A DNA stretch of 64,000 nucleotides. Origin: JAHDHW01 sp963793295 (lineage in GTDB: Bacteria > Bacteroidota > Bacteroidia > Chitinophagales > Saprospiraceae). Position numbers and translations under genes: made by a program. The notes beneath the pieces are model-generated. The model made no database searches. It had not been told where the DNA came from and saw nothing but the letters and a program-made list of their open reading frames with translations. The DNA lies in the NCBI GenBank assembly GCA_963793295.1, contig CAWBZX010000042.1, positions 164,581-228,580 of the forward strand, written 5' to 3'. The first letter of the stretch is position 1, and each line of letters starts with the position of its first letter. Shown here one piece after another: positions 35,408-45,424 of this stretch.

Positions 35408-36949
35408 ATGAATGAGAAGATTATTATTCTAGACTTTGGTTCACAATATACTCAGCTTATTGCCCGCCGAATCCGCGAGCTGAACATTTATAGTGAGATT
35501 TTTCCTTTTAATAAAATTCCTGAATTAGACAACAGCGTTAAAGCTATCATATTATCCGGAAGTCCATTTTCAGTAACTGATGAAAATGCCTTGATTCCTG
35601 ATCTCGAAAAAATTATCGGTAAAGTACCTGTTTTAGCAATTTGTTATGGCGCCCAGTATATTGCCAAGTATTATGGTGGAAAAGTGGAGCGTTCAGAGAA
35701 ACGGGAATACGGCAAAGCTAATTTAAGCAGGTTCAACCAAAACGATCCTTTTTTAAAGGATATCTCAGTCGATTCTCAGATTTGGATGTCTCATGGAGAT
35801 ACGATCATTCAGATTCCTGAAAAATTCAAACTATTGGCTGGAACTGAAAGTATTGATGTTGCAGCTTTCAAATCCGACAATGGGATTTTTGGAGCTCCCG
35901 TATATTGTATTCAATTCCATCCGGAGGTGACGCATAGTTTGGAAGGGAAGACGCTTTTAAAAAACTTTGTAATTGATATTGCAGGATGTAAAGGAGAGTG
36001 GACACCAGCCGCTTTTGTTGAAAACACAATTAGCGAATTGCGAGAAAAAATTGGCAACGAGAAAGTATTAATGGCCTTATCAGGAGGGGTAGACTCAACG
36101 GTAGGAGCGATGCTTTTACATCGTGCAATTGGCAAAAATCTCGTTTGTTTTTTCGTCGATAATGGTTTGTTGCGGAAAAACGAATTTGAAGAAGTATTAA
36201 AATCCTATGAAGGCATGGGTTTGATTATTGATGGTGTTGACCGCCGCCAACGCTTTTGGGATGCTTTAAAAGGCGAAAGTGATCCTGAAAAGAAAAGAAA
36301 AATAATTGGAAGGCTATTTATTGAAGTTTTTGAAGAAGAATCAGAAAAGTTTAATGACGTGAAATGGCTGGGGCAAGGTACTATTTATCCGGATGTAATC
36401 GAATCCGTCTCAGTTCATGGACCATCTGTAACGATAAAATCTCACCACAATGTGGGGGGGTTGCCAGATATATTGAAACTCAAAATTATTGAGCCCCTAA
36501 GGATGCTTTTTAAAGATGAAGTAAGGAAGGTTGGCGCTGAGCTGGATCTTCCAAAAGACATTTTGAATCGGCATCCTTTTCCGGGACCAGGATTAGGTAT
36601 TCGTATATTGGGAGATATTACCCCGGAAAAAGTTTCTTTATTACAGGAAGCAGATGCTATATTTATAAATAATTTAAAAAAGCACGGACTTTATGATAAA
36701 GTTTGGCAGGCATTAACCGTTTTATTACCGATTCAGTCGGTTGGGGTGATGGGAGATGAAAGAACTTATGAACAGACTATTGCAATTAGAGCCGTCAACT
36801 CTCTGGATGGAATGACAGCAGAGTGGAGTAGACTTCCTTATGACTTTTTAGCAATTGTATCTAGCGAAATTATCAATAATGTTAAAGGCATAAACCGAGT
36901 AGTATATGACATCAGTACAAAACCTCCTGCAACAATTGAATGGGAATAA
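35408..36949 (+). CDS. guaA: GMP synthase (glutamine-hydrolysing)
   Basis: 513 aa, full length. It makes GMP from XMP, ATP and glutamine. The N-terminal class I glutamine amidotransferase domain has the nucleophile in LAICYGAQY (Cys79) and the FHPEVTHS His/Glu pair. The ATP pyrophosphatase domain carries the PP-loop ALSGGVDST, and the C-terminal dimerisation domain has FPGPGLGIRILGD and ends RVVYDISTKPPATIEWE. The start ATG is at 35408. The next gene begins inside its 3' end, in another frame. Confidence 0.98.
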   Translation: MNEKIIILDFGSQYTQLIARRIRELNIYSEIFPFNKIPELDNSVKAIILSGSPFSVTDENALIPDLEKIIGKVPVLAICYGAQYIAKYYGGKVERSEKREYGKANLSRFNQNDPFLKDISVDSQIWMSHGDTIIQIPEKFKLLAGTESIDVAAFKSDNGIFGAPVYCIQFHPEVTHSLEGKTLLKNFVIDIAGCKGEWTPAAFVENTISELREKIGNEKVLMALSGGVDSTVGAMLLHRAIGKNLVCFFVDNGLLRKNEFEEVLKSYEGMGLIIDGVDRRQRFWDALKGESDPEKKRKIIGRLFIEVFEEESEKFNDVKWLGQGTIYPDVIESVSVHGPSVTIKSHHNVGGLPDILKLKIIEPLRMLFKDEVRKVGAELDLPKDILNRHPFPGPGLGIRILGDITPEKVSLLQEADAIFINNLKKHGLYDKVWQALTVLLPIQSVGVMGDERTYEQTIAIRAVNSLDGMTAEWSRLPYDFLAIVSSEIINNVKGINRVVYDISTKPPATIEWE

Positions 36950-38396
36950 ACTGATCATTTTATCAGTAATAGCAGCAATTGGCTTTACTTCATGTGATGC
37001 TTTTAAAAAAGCTCAAAAAGGTGATCCGGTTGTAAAAAATGATAAGGATGTATTACCCGAAATAAAAGGTAATACTGTTTATGATCCGGAGACTGGTACC
37101 TATACCCACAGTAAAAGTGTCACGGAGGAATTGGATACTTTAAAATGGAAAGTAAACCCAATAGATGAAAACCCTCCAATTACTTCAGAAGCTACTAAAG
37201 AAAGGATTGGAAAACCAGTTATTCCAGGGCTTGTAAATCCCGTTACGGGTAAGTCTGAAATGCTATCTGTTTACAATGTGGCTATCATGCTTCCTTTTCT
37301 TTCTGACCGATCAAATAATGGAACTGAAAATGACAGCCGATCAGCACCGGCACTACATTTTTATGGTGGAGTAAAAATGGCTCTCGCTGATTTATCCAGC
37401 GAAGGAGTTAAACTAAACGTTACGGTGCATGATACAAAAGGCTCTGAAGCAGTAGTTCAAAGTTTGATGAACAGCCGTGAACTGAAAACAGCTAATTTGA
37501 TAGTTGGCCCACTTATGAAAAATAACGTTATCGTAGCTGCTGAAAAGGCCAAGCAAATGCAGGTGCCACTTGTTTCTCCTTTAAGCCCCAGTTCAAATGT
37601 CACTGAAGACAACCCTTATTTTATACAGGTAAGTCCTTATTTAAATACTCATTGTCAAGCGATCACCAATCATGCTCGCAAAAAATACCGGGCTGACCAA
37701 ATTGTATTAGTTGTCAGAAATAAAAAAGCAGAGATTTCGCGATTAAAGTATTTTCAGGAAAGCAATCAAGCTTTTGAAGGAACCGAAGATGCAGTGCGTT
37801 TTAAAGAATTTATCGTTACCGACGAAACGGCAGATTTTAATGAAATGGATGTGTCTCCCTATCTCAAAGAAGGTGATACGACAGTTTTTATCGTGCCATC
37901 CTGGTCAAATGAATCATTTATTTATTCTTTTCTACGCAAAATTCAGGTAGCGAAAGTAGAAAATGAAATAGAGAGTGAAGTTGTTATTTATGGAATGCCC
38001 CAATGGATGAATTATGAACGAATAAGTTATGACTATTACGAGCAACTCCATGTGCATATTAGCAGCGCCAGTTACATTAATCCAATGTCAGAAAATGTTA
38101 GAAAATTTAGAATAGCCTATTTTGATAAATATGGAACTGTTCCTGATTTAGAAGCTTTTATTGGCTATGATGTGATGTTATATTTTGGTCGGATGATAGC
38201 AAAACATGGTACCTATTTTCAAGATCGTCTCGATATTGAGCGAGCAGAGTATTTGCAAACGAAATTTGATATTATTCGTGAAGTTCCCTTATCGGCTGTT
38301 TTAGCAGAGGATTATTCAAAAACAAATCTTTTCGAAAATAAATATGTCAATATTTTAAAGTTTGAAGATTATTATTTTCAACTTGACGAACAATGA
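36906..38396 (+). CDS. Lipoprotein with type 1 periplasmic-binding fold
   Basis: 496 aa. A lipoprotein signal (NKLIILSVIAAIGFTSC, Cys about residue 30) puts it in the envelope. From about residue 120, VYNVAIMLPFLSDRSN, then FYGGVKMALADLSSEGVKL, LIVGPLMKNNVIVAAEKAK and VPLVSPLSPSSNV form a type 1 periplasmic-binding-protein (LivJ/LpoA-like) fold. It could sense a ligand or, like LpoA, act with cell-wall synthesis; no transporter genes are adjacent. The ATG at 36906 overlaps guaA by 44 bases in another frame; a TTG at 36936 is a closer alternative start. Translational coupling to guaA is likely. Confidence 0.82.
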   Translation: MTSVQNLLQQLNGNKLIILSVIAAIGFTSCDAFKKAQKGDPVVKNDKDVLPEIKGNTVYDPETGTYTHSKSVTEELDTLKWKVNPIDENPPITSEATKERIGKPVIPGLVNPVTGKSEMLSVYNVAIMLPFLSDRSNNGTENDSRSAPALHFYGGVKMALADLSSEGVKLNVTVHDTKGSEAVVQSLMNSRELKTANLIVGPLMKNNVIVAAEKAKQMQVPLVSPLSPSSNVTEDNPYFIQVSPYLNTHCQAITNHARKKYRADQIVLVVRNKKAEISRLKYFQESNQAFEGTEDAVRFKEFIVTDETADFNEMDVSPYLKEGDTTVFIVPSWSNESFIYSFLRKIQVAKVENEIESEVVIYGMPQWMNYERISYDYYEQLHVHISSASYINPMSENVRKFRIAYFDKYGTVPDLEAFIGYDVMLYFGRMIAKHGTYFQDRLDIERAEYLQTKFDIIREVPLSAVLAEDYSKTNLFENKYVNILKFEDYYFQLDEQ

Positions 38397-38732
38397 GTTG
38401 GCAATTTGATTTTCAATGTTTTATTTGAAATTTTTATTTTACCGATAAGGATTCATCGTAGGCCCAAAAAAAACTCGTTTTCTCACTATTGTAAAACGCC
38501 CGCCCAAATTAACCCAATGTTCCATTCTGTCAATCCTGTTTATATGCAGGTTTTAATATCTTTTATTACACTTTACAACTTCGGTCTGATGACTAAATCA
38601 ATTTTAATAAGCCAGGTTTTTTAACAGATATTAAGCGTGATATGGCCGTTTTAAATAAAGAAGGTATTTGGTGGTCTCGTTACCTAGATGTTTATTAGTC
38701 TCTATTTTAATGTGATTGAAAACCAATAATTT
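38397..38732. other. Intergenic region, 336 bases
   Basis: Lies between the lipoprotein gene and the DUF4846 gene. A 72-codon open frame at 38406-38624 lacks any convincing protein feature. I see no terminator hairpin, RNA gene or exact -7 element that I would rely on. Confidence 0.5.
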
Positions 38733-39656
38733 ATGTCATTTTTGTTGAAGTATTCGATGATAGTTCTTTTGTTTTTTTCAAGTAACTGTGATGTTGAAAA
38801 ACCACCTCAAATGAAAACCGGTTTTCTCAATGACACTTTACCACAAAATGTAAATTCTCAAGTTACTTCCATTGATTCTATTTCGCATCTTCATTATCCA
38901 TGGATGAATGAAACGAATTTCGTTCAAGCACTCAGCAACAGGATTAAAACTCCGAATTCATATCGTCGAATTGAAATTAAACAAGGGTCTTTTGCGGATT
39001 GGTTGAGGCATTTGCCTTTAAAAGAAGAAAATTCAAAAGTTCATCTTTTTAATGGAGCGCTTAAATCCAACCAAAATGTTCATGCTTCGGTGGTTGACAT
39101 TGATGTTGGGAGCAAGGACCTACAGCAGTGTGCAGATGCAGTTATGCGACTTCGTGCTGAATATTTTTATGGAACTGAGGAATATTCCAATATTCATTTT
39201 AACTATACCAGTGGCGACAAAGTCGCATTTGATGATTGGATGAGAGGCAAAAAGCCAATCGTCCAAGGAAATACAGTTAGCTTTTCAAATAAAACCGATA
39301 ATATTGATGATTCCTATTCCAATTTTAAAAACTATCTTAATTCCATTTTCAATTATGCTGGAACAGCTTCTTTAAGTAGAGAAATGAAAAGTATTGATAT
39401 CCGGGAAATGGAAATCGGAGATGTTTTTATTCAAGGAGGATTTCCTGGTCATGCAATAATTGTTGTAGATATGGCCGAAAATGAGACAGGGAAAAAATGC
39501 TTTTTGTTAGCCCAAAGTTATATGCCGGCACAAGAAATACATGTTCTAAAAAACTTTAACGAAAGTAGTTTAAGTCCCTGGTATCCACTGGATTTTGGTG
39601 AAACATTATATACGCCTGAATGGACTTTTTCTAAATCCGATTTGAAAAGATTCTAA
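38733..39656 (+). CDS. DUF4846 domain protein, probably exported
   Basis: 307 aa. N-terminal hydrophobic stretch (YSMIVLLFFSSNC) is a signal; the Cys at about residue 19 may be lipidated although the -1 Asn is atypical. The rest fits DUF4846: YPWMNETNFVQALSNRIKTP, GSFADWLRHLPLK, VVDIDVGSKDLQQCADAVMR, FNYTSGDKVAFDDWMRG, and near the end GDVFIQGGFPGHAIIVVDMA plus FLLAQSYMPAQEIHVLKN. The G-H-A and A-Q-S-Y-M-P-A-Q motifs recall cysteine-peptidase-like folds of the NlpC/YiiX type, without an obvious catalytic Cys, so an enzymatic role is not established. Confidence 0.85.
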   Translation: MSFLLKYSMIVLLFFSSNCDVEKPPQMKTGFLNDTLPQNVNSQVTSIDSISHLHYPWMNETNFVQALSNRIKTPNSYRRIEIKQGSFADWLRHLPLKEENSKVHLFNGALKSNQNVHASVVDIDVGSKDLQQCADAVMRLRAEYFYGTEEYSNIHFNYTSGDKVAFDDWMRGKKPIVQGNTVSFSNKTDNIDDSYSNFKNYLNSIFNYAGTASLSREMKSIDIREMEIGDVFIQGGFPGHAIIVVDMAENETGKKCFLLAQSYMPAQEIHVLKNFNESSLSPWYPLDFGETLYTPEWTFSKSDLKRF

Positions 39657-39693
39657 AAATTGGATTTAACCAAATAACCACATAACCAACAAC

Positions 39694-40317
39694 ATGACTC
39701 CCGAACGTGAAGAAAAATTTGAAAAGGTGGTCGCTCAAAGGCAATTTGACCTGACAGTGATCCTTGAAAATGTACATGATCCACATAATATAGGAGCTGT
39801 CTTGCGGAGTTGTGATTCTGTCGGAATTCGCGAAATTTTTGTTTTATACACCGATGATAACCTTACCGAAGATAAACTGATTGTTGGAAAGAAGAGTTCA
39901 TCAGGAGCTCGAAAATGGGTGGATGTTCATTATTTTACGGAGGCTGAAAAATGCTTTAAAGAGGTAAAAAAACGATATAGCAATGTTTTTTGTACTCACT
40001 TAAGTCATGACGCCAAGGGGCTTTATGATATGGATTTGACTCAATCAACTGCTTTGCTTTTTGGCAACGAACACCTTGGAGTGAGTGAAGAAGTCTTAAA
40101 ATATAGCGATGGAAATTTTATAATTCCTCAAATGGGAATGGTCAAAAGCCTCAATATTTCGGTTGCTTGTGCAGTTTCTCTTTATGAAGCTGCCCGACAG
40201 CGTATTCAAAAAGGATTATATTCGGCAAATTTGGCTGGAAATGAAATCAAAAGAGCAGAGCTTTTAAAAGAATATATTAAACGTCATGATTTACATGCTG
40301 AAAAACAAAAGGTTTAA
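39694..40317 (+). CDS. TrmH/SpoU-family RNA 2'-O-methyltransferase
   Basis: 207 aa. SpoU motif 1 is NVHDPHNIGAVLRSCDSVG (about residues 27-45), motif 2 is LLFGNEHLGVS (about 129-139) and motif 3 is IPQMGMVKSLNISVACAVSL (about 150-169), which together build the deep-knot SAM site. The size and sequence suit TrmH, which methylates G18 of tRNA, but other RNA targets are possible. The ATG at 39694 follows the DUF4846 gene by 37 bases; it may be cotranscribed. No terminator is visible before smc. Confidence 0.9.
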   Translation: MTPEREEKFEKVVAQRQFDLTVILENVHDPHNIGAVLRSCDSVGIREIFVLYTDDNLTEDKLIVGKKSSSGARKWVDVHYFTEAEKCFKEVKKRYSNVFCTHLSHDAKGLYDMDLTQSTALLFGNEHLGVSEEVLKYSDGNFIIPQMGMVKSLNISVACAVSLYEAARQRIQKGLYSANLAGNEIKRAELLKEYIKRHDLHAEKQKV

Positions 40318-40435
40318 AAGAACAGAATATAGTATAATCGTTTTTAACAATTGTTTTATCTGAAGGGCTCATTTTACAGGTGATTTTTATTCCTTCAAAA
40401 AATTTGAAATTAGTTCGATTTTCAGAAGATTTCAG

Positions 40436-40443
40436 TAATTTTG
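40436..40443 (+). promoter_or_regulatory. Possible -7 element of smc
   Basis: TAATTTTG matches TAnnTTTG exactly and ends 6 bases before the ATG at 40450, so the transcript could be leaderless. It also overlaps the TTG at 40441 that is an in-frame alternative start, arguing for the ATG. Confidence 0.4.
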
Positions 40444-40449
40444 CAAGCT

Positions 40450-43400
40450 ATGCGTTTGAAGAGTTTAGAAATAAAAGGGTTTAAAAGTTTTGCTACTGAA
40501 ACGGTAATCAATTTCAATGAAGAAGTTATTGGAATCGTTGGACCTAATGGATCCGGCAAATCGAATATTGTTGATGCAATTCGATGGGTTTTGGGAGAAC
40601 AAAGAGGCAAAGAGTTGCGCCTTGAAAAGATGTCAAACATCATTTTCAATGGTACCAAAAAGCGAAAAAGAAGTGGCTTAGCCCAGGTTTCCTTAACTTT
40701 TGAAAATACTAAAAACCTCTTACCTACAGAATATCAGACGGTCACGATTACGCGAATTCTATATCGAACTGGAGAAAGCGAATATCGACTCAACAATGTA
40801 CCCTGCCGTTTGAAAGATATCACTTCACTTTTTCTTGATACTGGAGTAGGCTCGAATTCTTATGCAATTATTGCCCTCGGAATGGTTGATGATTTGCTGA
40901 ATGACAAGGACAACTCTCGCCGGGTAATGTTCGAACAGGCAGCCGGTATTTCAAAGTATAAAAAGCGAAAGCATGAAACACTCAATAAATTAAAAAATAC
41001 TTCAGAAGATTTAGACCGGATCGAGGATTTACTTTTTGAAATTGAAAACCAGCTCAAACAACTGGAAAAGCAGGCAAAACGGGCGAAACGTTATTATGAA
41101 CTTAAACAGCGTTACAAAGAATTCAGTATCGAGTTGGCTGCTTTCAAATTGTCGACTTACAAAAGTAAACATAAAGAGATATCAACTAAGCTGGAGGCTG
41201 AGTTGGATCGCTACCGGCAGTTTGAAATCGAAAGTCATAAGCTGGAAGCTGATTTAGAAGAAAGCAAAAAGTCCAACCTAGATAAAGAAAAAGTGCTCTC
41301 CGAAGCACAACGAGCACTAAATCAGTTAATTGGCCATATCCGTGGTTTGGAAAGCGACAAAAATATTTTAATCCAAAAAGGAGAATTTGTGGCTCAAAAC
41401 CAGCTAAAACTGGCAGAGCAAATTGAATCTGCTAAAGTTCGGATTCAGCAATTGGAGGAGAGTATCGATCATTATCGTAGCCAGCTTAATCAGGAGAAAA
41501 AAGTTGAATCTGAGCTGGAAGAGCAGTTAGAAAAAGCAGAGGCTAATCTTGAAGAAATACGTAACAGTCACAGTGCTTTAAAGTCCGAATTGGATGATTA
41601 TTTGCAGGAGCAGCAAGCTTTGGAACGTATGTCTTTTGAACTAGAAAAGAAAAAAGCAATTCAGGCTAATCAAATTGAAAACTTACAAAAAGAAGATACA
41701 GAAAGTGAAGAGATGATTGCCCAACGTCACAAAGAAGTTGAAAGTCTTGAAAAACAGTTGATTAGCATAGATAAAAATCGGGAGGAGAAGAAAAAAAACC
41801 TCGAAAAACTGGAGGAAGAAGAGGCCAAACGACAAAGTGAGATCGTTGACACGGAACATTATATCGAGGATTTTCGAAAGAAAATTTCAGATGTAAATCG
41901 AAAACTTGATGCCCAAAGAAACGAATACAAATTGACGAAAAGCCTTATTGAAAATTTAGAAGGATTTCCAGAATCAATCAAGTTTTTGAGCAAAAATAAA
42001 GACTGGGCAAAAGACGCCCCTTTGCTTTCAGATTTGATTTATTGCAAAGAAGGTTACCGGATTGCTATTGAAAACTATTTAGAGCCCTTTCTCAGCTATT
42101 ATGTTGTTCAAAATATGGAAGATGCCTATGGTGCGATTCGCTTGTTAAGTAATGCACAGAAAGGCAAAGCAAATTTTTTCGTTTTAGATGCTTTTAAGGA
42201 TTACAATTCTCCAATGACTTTGCTTCCAAATACGCAAAGAGCAATTGATTTGATTGAAACAGATGAACCTTATCACAACCTGTGCAGCTATCTTCTTGAA
42301 AATGTACTGGTGACTGATAACGAAGATATAAAAGCAAAAGTTAGTGATGAAAATCTTGTTCTACTTTCAAAAAGTGGCGGTTTTGTGAAAAGGAAGTTCA
42401 GCGTTTCTGGAGGTTCTGTTGGATTATTTGAAGGTAAAAAGATCGGTAGAAAGAAAAATCTGGAAGTCCTTGAGATTTCGATTAAAAAGCTTGAAAAAGA
42501 AGAAAAAAAGATCTCCACGGAGTTTTACAATTATAAAACAAAACTGGAGAAACTCAAGTCTAAGATCTATAATGAATCCATTAATTTGGAGCGTCAGGCT
42601 TTAAATCAACTGGATCAACAGAAAGTGTCTCTAATGACCCGACTTGAAAACTTCGAAAATTTCTTGCGTGACATCAACGAGAGAAAATCAAAAGGAGAAG
42701 AATTAAAGATTGCGCTGGAAAAGGGAAATGCTGCTATCGAAAAAGAATTAGCCAGTAGTCGAAAATTAGCAAGCGATGCTAAAGAGAAAATTTCAAACAC
42801 GGATGGATCTTATCGGAAGGTCGCAGATCAACTAAGCGTTGCTTCAGCAGCTTATAATGAGAAAAATATTGAATTTATCCGCCAACAAAACAAAGTAACA
42901 ACTATTCAACGAGAATTATCGCTTCGAGAAAACCAAATTGCTGAAACTAAAAGTAGCCTTGAAAACGATCAAAAAGCGCTGAATAATACGGAGCAGGAAC
43001 TGCTGCAAATTGATGAAAATGTCAATAGACTAGGCAAACAACTTTTAGAAAATTATACTCAAAAAGAAGAAAAAGAAACTTCTTTGACATCAGCTGAGCA
43101 AAGTTATTTCCAGGCTAGAGGTGGCATCAATGAAATTGACGAAACTTTAAGAAGTCTCAACCGGAAAAAACAGGACGCTCAGGTTTTGATCAACAATTTA
43201 AAGGATAAATTTACAGAACTAAAACTGGAATTGACATCAATTGGAGAACGCTTGCGTATTGAGTTTAATATTGACATTAATGAAATCCTCAATAAAGAAC
43301 CTAATCCAGACCTCAATCCGGAAGAGCTTCAGGAAAATGTTGTACGTCTTAAGAATAGGCTTGAAAACTATGGCGAAATCAACCCGATGGCCGTTGAAGC

Positions 43401-43998
43401 ATATGATGAGATGAAAGAGCGATTTGATAACATTACCAAACAGCGTGATGATATTATTGAAGCTAAAAAATCTCTTCTGGAAACGATTAAAGAAATTGAA
43501 GAAACCGCAACGCAGCACTTTTTAGATGCTTTTGGAAGAGTCAGGGAATATTTTATCGATGTATTCAGAACACTCTTCACGGATGATGATACCGCAGATT
43601 TAATTTTGTTAGATCCAGAGAATCCCCTTGAATCGAAAATTGAAATCGTTGCAAAACCCAAAGGAAAGCGGCCACAATCCATTAATCAACTATCTGGAGG
43701 GGAGAAAACCCTAACCGCTACCGCTTTGCTATTCGCCTTGTATTTGTTAAAGCCCGCACCGTTCTGTATTTTCGATGAAGTGGATGCGCCATTGGATGAC
43801 GCCAATATTGAAAAATTCAATAGGATTGTTAGAAAGTTTTCAGAGATGTCTCAATTTATCATTGTCACTCACAATAAGCAGACAATGGCAGCTGTGGATG
43901 TTATTTACGGCGTTTATATGCAGGAGCAAGGTGTATCAAACGTTAGTGCCGTTGATTTCCGCACATTAGAACATACTTCTTCATTGGAGACAGTTTGA
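40450..43998 (+). CDS. smc: Chromosome segregation protein SMC
   Basis: 1182 aa from the ATG at 40450. It is the core ATPase of bacterial condensin. N-terminal head: LKSLEIKGFKSFA and Walker A GPNGSGKSNIVDAIRWVLG. Two long coiled coils (about 165-500 and 660-1010) flank a hinge near 505-620 (LEGFPESIKFLSKNKDWAKD and on). The C-terminal head has signature LSGGEKTLTATALLFALYLL and Walker B FCIFDEVDAPLDD, followed by the His-switch segment IVTHNKQTM. All catalytic motifs are intact. ScpA and ScpB are not in the window. Ends 7 bases before the convergent minus-strand gene. Confidence 0.98.
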   Translation: MRLKSLEIKGFKSFATETVINFNEEVIGIVGPNGSGKSNIVDAIRWVLGEQRGKELRLEKMSNIIFNGTKKRKRSGLAQVSLTFENTKNLLPTEYQTVTITRILYRTGESEYRLNNVPCRLKDITSLFLDTGVGSNSYAIIALGMVDDLLNDKDNSRRVMFEQAAGISKYKKRKHETLNKLKNTSEDLDRIEDLLFEIENQLKQLEKQAKRAKRYYELKQRYKEFSIELAAFKLSTYKSKHKEISTKLEAELDRYRQFEIESHKLEADLEESKKSNLDKEKVLSEAQRALNQLIGHIRGLESDKNILIQKGEFVAQNQLKLAEQIESAKVRIQQLEESIDHYRSQLNQEKKVESELEEQLEKAEANLEEIRNSHSALKSELDDYLQEQQALERMSFELEKKKAIQANQIENLQKEDTESEEMIAQRHKEVESLEKQLISIDKNREEKKKNLEKLEEEEAKRQSEIVDTEHYIEDFRKKISDVNRKLDAQRNEYKLTKSLIENLEGFPESIKFLSKNKDWAKDAPLLSDLIYCKEGYRIAIENYLEPFLSYYVVQNMEDAYGAIRLLSNAQKGKANFFVLDAFKDYNSPMTLLPNTQRAIDLIETDEPYHNLCSYLLENVLVTDNEDIKAKVSDENLVLLSKSGGFVKRKFSVSGGSVGLFEGKKIGRKKNLEVLEISIKKLEKEEKKISTEFYNYKTKLEKLKSKIYNESINLERQALNQLDQQKVSLMTRLENFENFLRDINERKSKGEELKIALEKGNAAIEKELASSRKLASDAKEKISNTDGSYRKVADQLSVASAAYNEKNIEFIRQQNKVTTIQRELSLRENQIAETKSSLENDQKALNNTEQELLQIDENVNRLGKQLLENYTQKEEKETSLTSAEQSYFQARGGINEIDETLRSLNRKKQDAQVLINNLKDKFTELKLELTSIGERLRIEFNIDINEILNKEPNPDLNPEELQENVVRLKNRLENYGEINPMAVEAYDEMKERFDNITKQRDDIIEAKKSLLETIKEIEETATQHFLDAFGRVREYFIDVFRTLFTDDDTADLILLDPENPLESKIEIVAKPKGKRPQSINQLSGGEKTLTATALLFALYLLKPAPFCIFDEVDAPLDDANIEKFNRIVRKFSEMSQFIIVTHNKQTMAAVDVIYGVYMQEQGVSNVSAVDFRTLEHTSSLETV

Positions 43999-44005
43999 TC
44001 TGGGT

Positions 44006-45424
44006 TTATTCTAGCTCTGCGATTTTTTCCTGTAGCCATTCTATGTTAGCAGTATTATTTGAATTGTTAATTTCGGTCTTTATTTTTTTAATGCTTTTAG
44101 AATCTCCATGATAAAGTTTAGTCAATTTTTTGGTGAACTTTATCAGATTTCCATAGTTTTTTCTGCGTTGCTGTGGTATTTCTTTATGGCGATTTAAATA
44201 AGTCCTGAAACTTTCCATTAAAGAATACAGAGGCTCTATTTCATCAGTATCATAATAAGTGATTAACAACATAGCTTTTGAACTAAGATTATAAGTTATA
44301 TCATCATATTCGACTTCTCTTAATAATTCAATTACCTTATCATATTTTTTTTGATAGAAATATAATCTAGCTAAATTAAAAGTAACAGCATTCTCTCTAG
44401 ACGAATCAGGTAACCTATGTTTGTATTTATAAATAAACTCTTTTGTCCAATCATATTTTTCTAATCTTAAGGCAGCCACAATTATATTTTTGAAATTAAG
44501 AGGGCTTAGCTGTCCGTCAACATATATGATTTCTTTATCCAAAATATCTTCATAAAGATGAAAATATTCCTCTAAAAACATGATACTTCCCTTATTAATA
44601 AGCCTCACACAATAATTCAAAGCATGTTCATATATTTCTTGGGCTTCTTCTAATGGAAAAAGCAAACCATATTTTTTTAATAAATCTTTTAATTTAAAGT
44701 AGTGTTCTTCATTATCAGTTTCTATTAATGTAAGGTAAATTTGAAAATACACGGCTATTGGAGGAATTTCTTCAAATTTGTATTTTTTTATATGATTAAT
44801 GATTTCTTCTATAAAAAGTAATTCATAAGTATGAGAAACAACATGCTGTTGGCTTAGAACTGTACAATAATATTTTAGTTTCTCTGCCAAATAGAAATAA
44901 TCTAAATTGTTAACAATTTCTTCCACATTTTTTCGGTCAACTCTTTTAAACTCATGTCGATCTAATAGGTAAAAGTTTTTTTCGATTTCGTATTGATAAT
45001 AATAAAAATTTGATGTTCTGTAAAATTGTTGCTTAGACAAACGTTTAGCTGTATTCATGGAAGAATTGTTCAATTTTCCCATTTTCCTCTTAGATACAGC
45101 TTCAATCAAATAAGTTGCCTGGTAAAGAGGATTTTCTTCATATACTTGTTGTGCAAGAAAACTTTCCACTAGTTTTAATAAATCAGAACAAAGTTTTCGG
45201 AAACGAACATCATCATATTTTTTTTTCGGTTGGGTTTTGAGCCAGATTTCCTCTTTTTCTAATTCCGATGTTTTTTCACTATTTATATCCTCAATCAATA
45301 ACTCAAAAAGGCCGATGAGTACCTTATTTTTATTGAAGTATGGCGAAGTAATGTACTTACGAAGCCTGTTTTGCTCATACTTGTCAAAATGTTTTAATAT
45401 AGAATAAATCTTGCTGTTATGCAT
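44006..45424 (-). CDS. Unrecognised helical-repeat protein
   Basis: 472 aa that I cannot place in a named family. It begins MHNSKIYSILKHFDKYEQNR and is rich in K, L, I, Y, N and E, with predicted helices throughout and no membrane segment or signal peptide. Pairs of helices with spaced aromatic and leucine residues (LARLYFYQKKYDKVIELLRE at about 375, NYCVRLINKGSIMFLEEYFH at about 270) look like TPR-type solenoid repeats, so a cytosolic protein-binding role is possible. The start is the ATG at 45424. Neighbours (smc convergent, a dockerin-like secreted protein divergent) say nothing about its job. Confidence 0.75.
   Translation of the reverse strand: MHNSKIYSILKHFDKYEQNRLRKYITSPYFNKNKVLIGLFELLIEDINSEKTSELEKEEIWLKTQPKKKYDDVRFRKLCSDLLKLVESFLAQQVYEENPLYQATYLIEAVSKRKMGKLNNSSMNTAKRLSKQQFYRTSNFYYYQYEIEKNFYLLDRHEFKRVDRKNVEEIVNNLDYFYLAEKLKYYCTVLSQQHVVSHTYELLFIEEIINHIKKYKFEEIPPIAVYFQIYLTLIETDNEEHYFKLKDLLKKYGLLFPLEEAQEIYEHALNYCVRLINKGSIMFLEEYFHLYEDILDKEIIYVDGQLSPLNFKNIIVAALRLEKYDWTKEFIYKYKHRLPDSSRENAVTFNLARLYFYQKKYDKVIELLREVEYDDITYNLSSKAMLLITYYDTDEIEPLYSLMESFRTYLNRHKEIPQQRRKNYGNLIKFTKKLTKLYHGDSKSIKKIKTEINNSNNTANIEWLQEKIAELE

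Noticed and set aside
38406..38624. 72-codon open frame between the lipoprotein and DUF4846 genes
   Set aside because: No recognisable protein feature and a composition like random AT-rich sequence.
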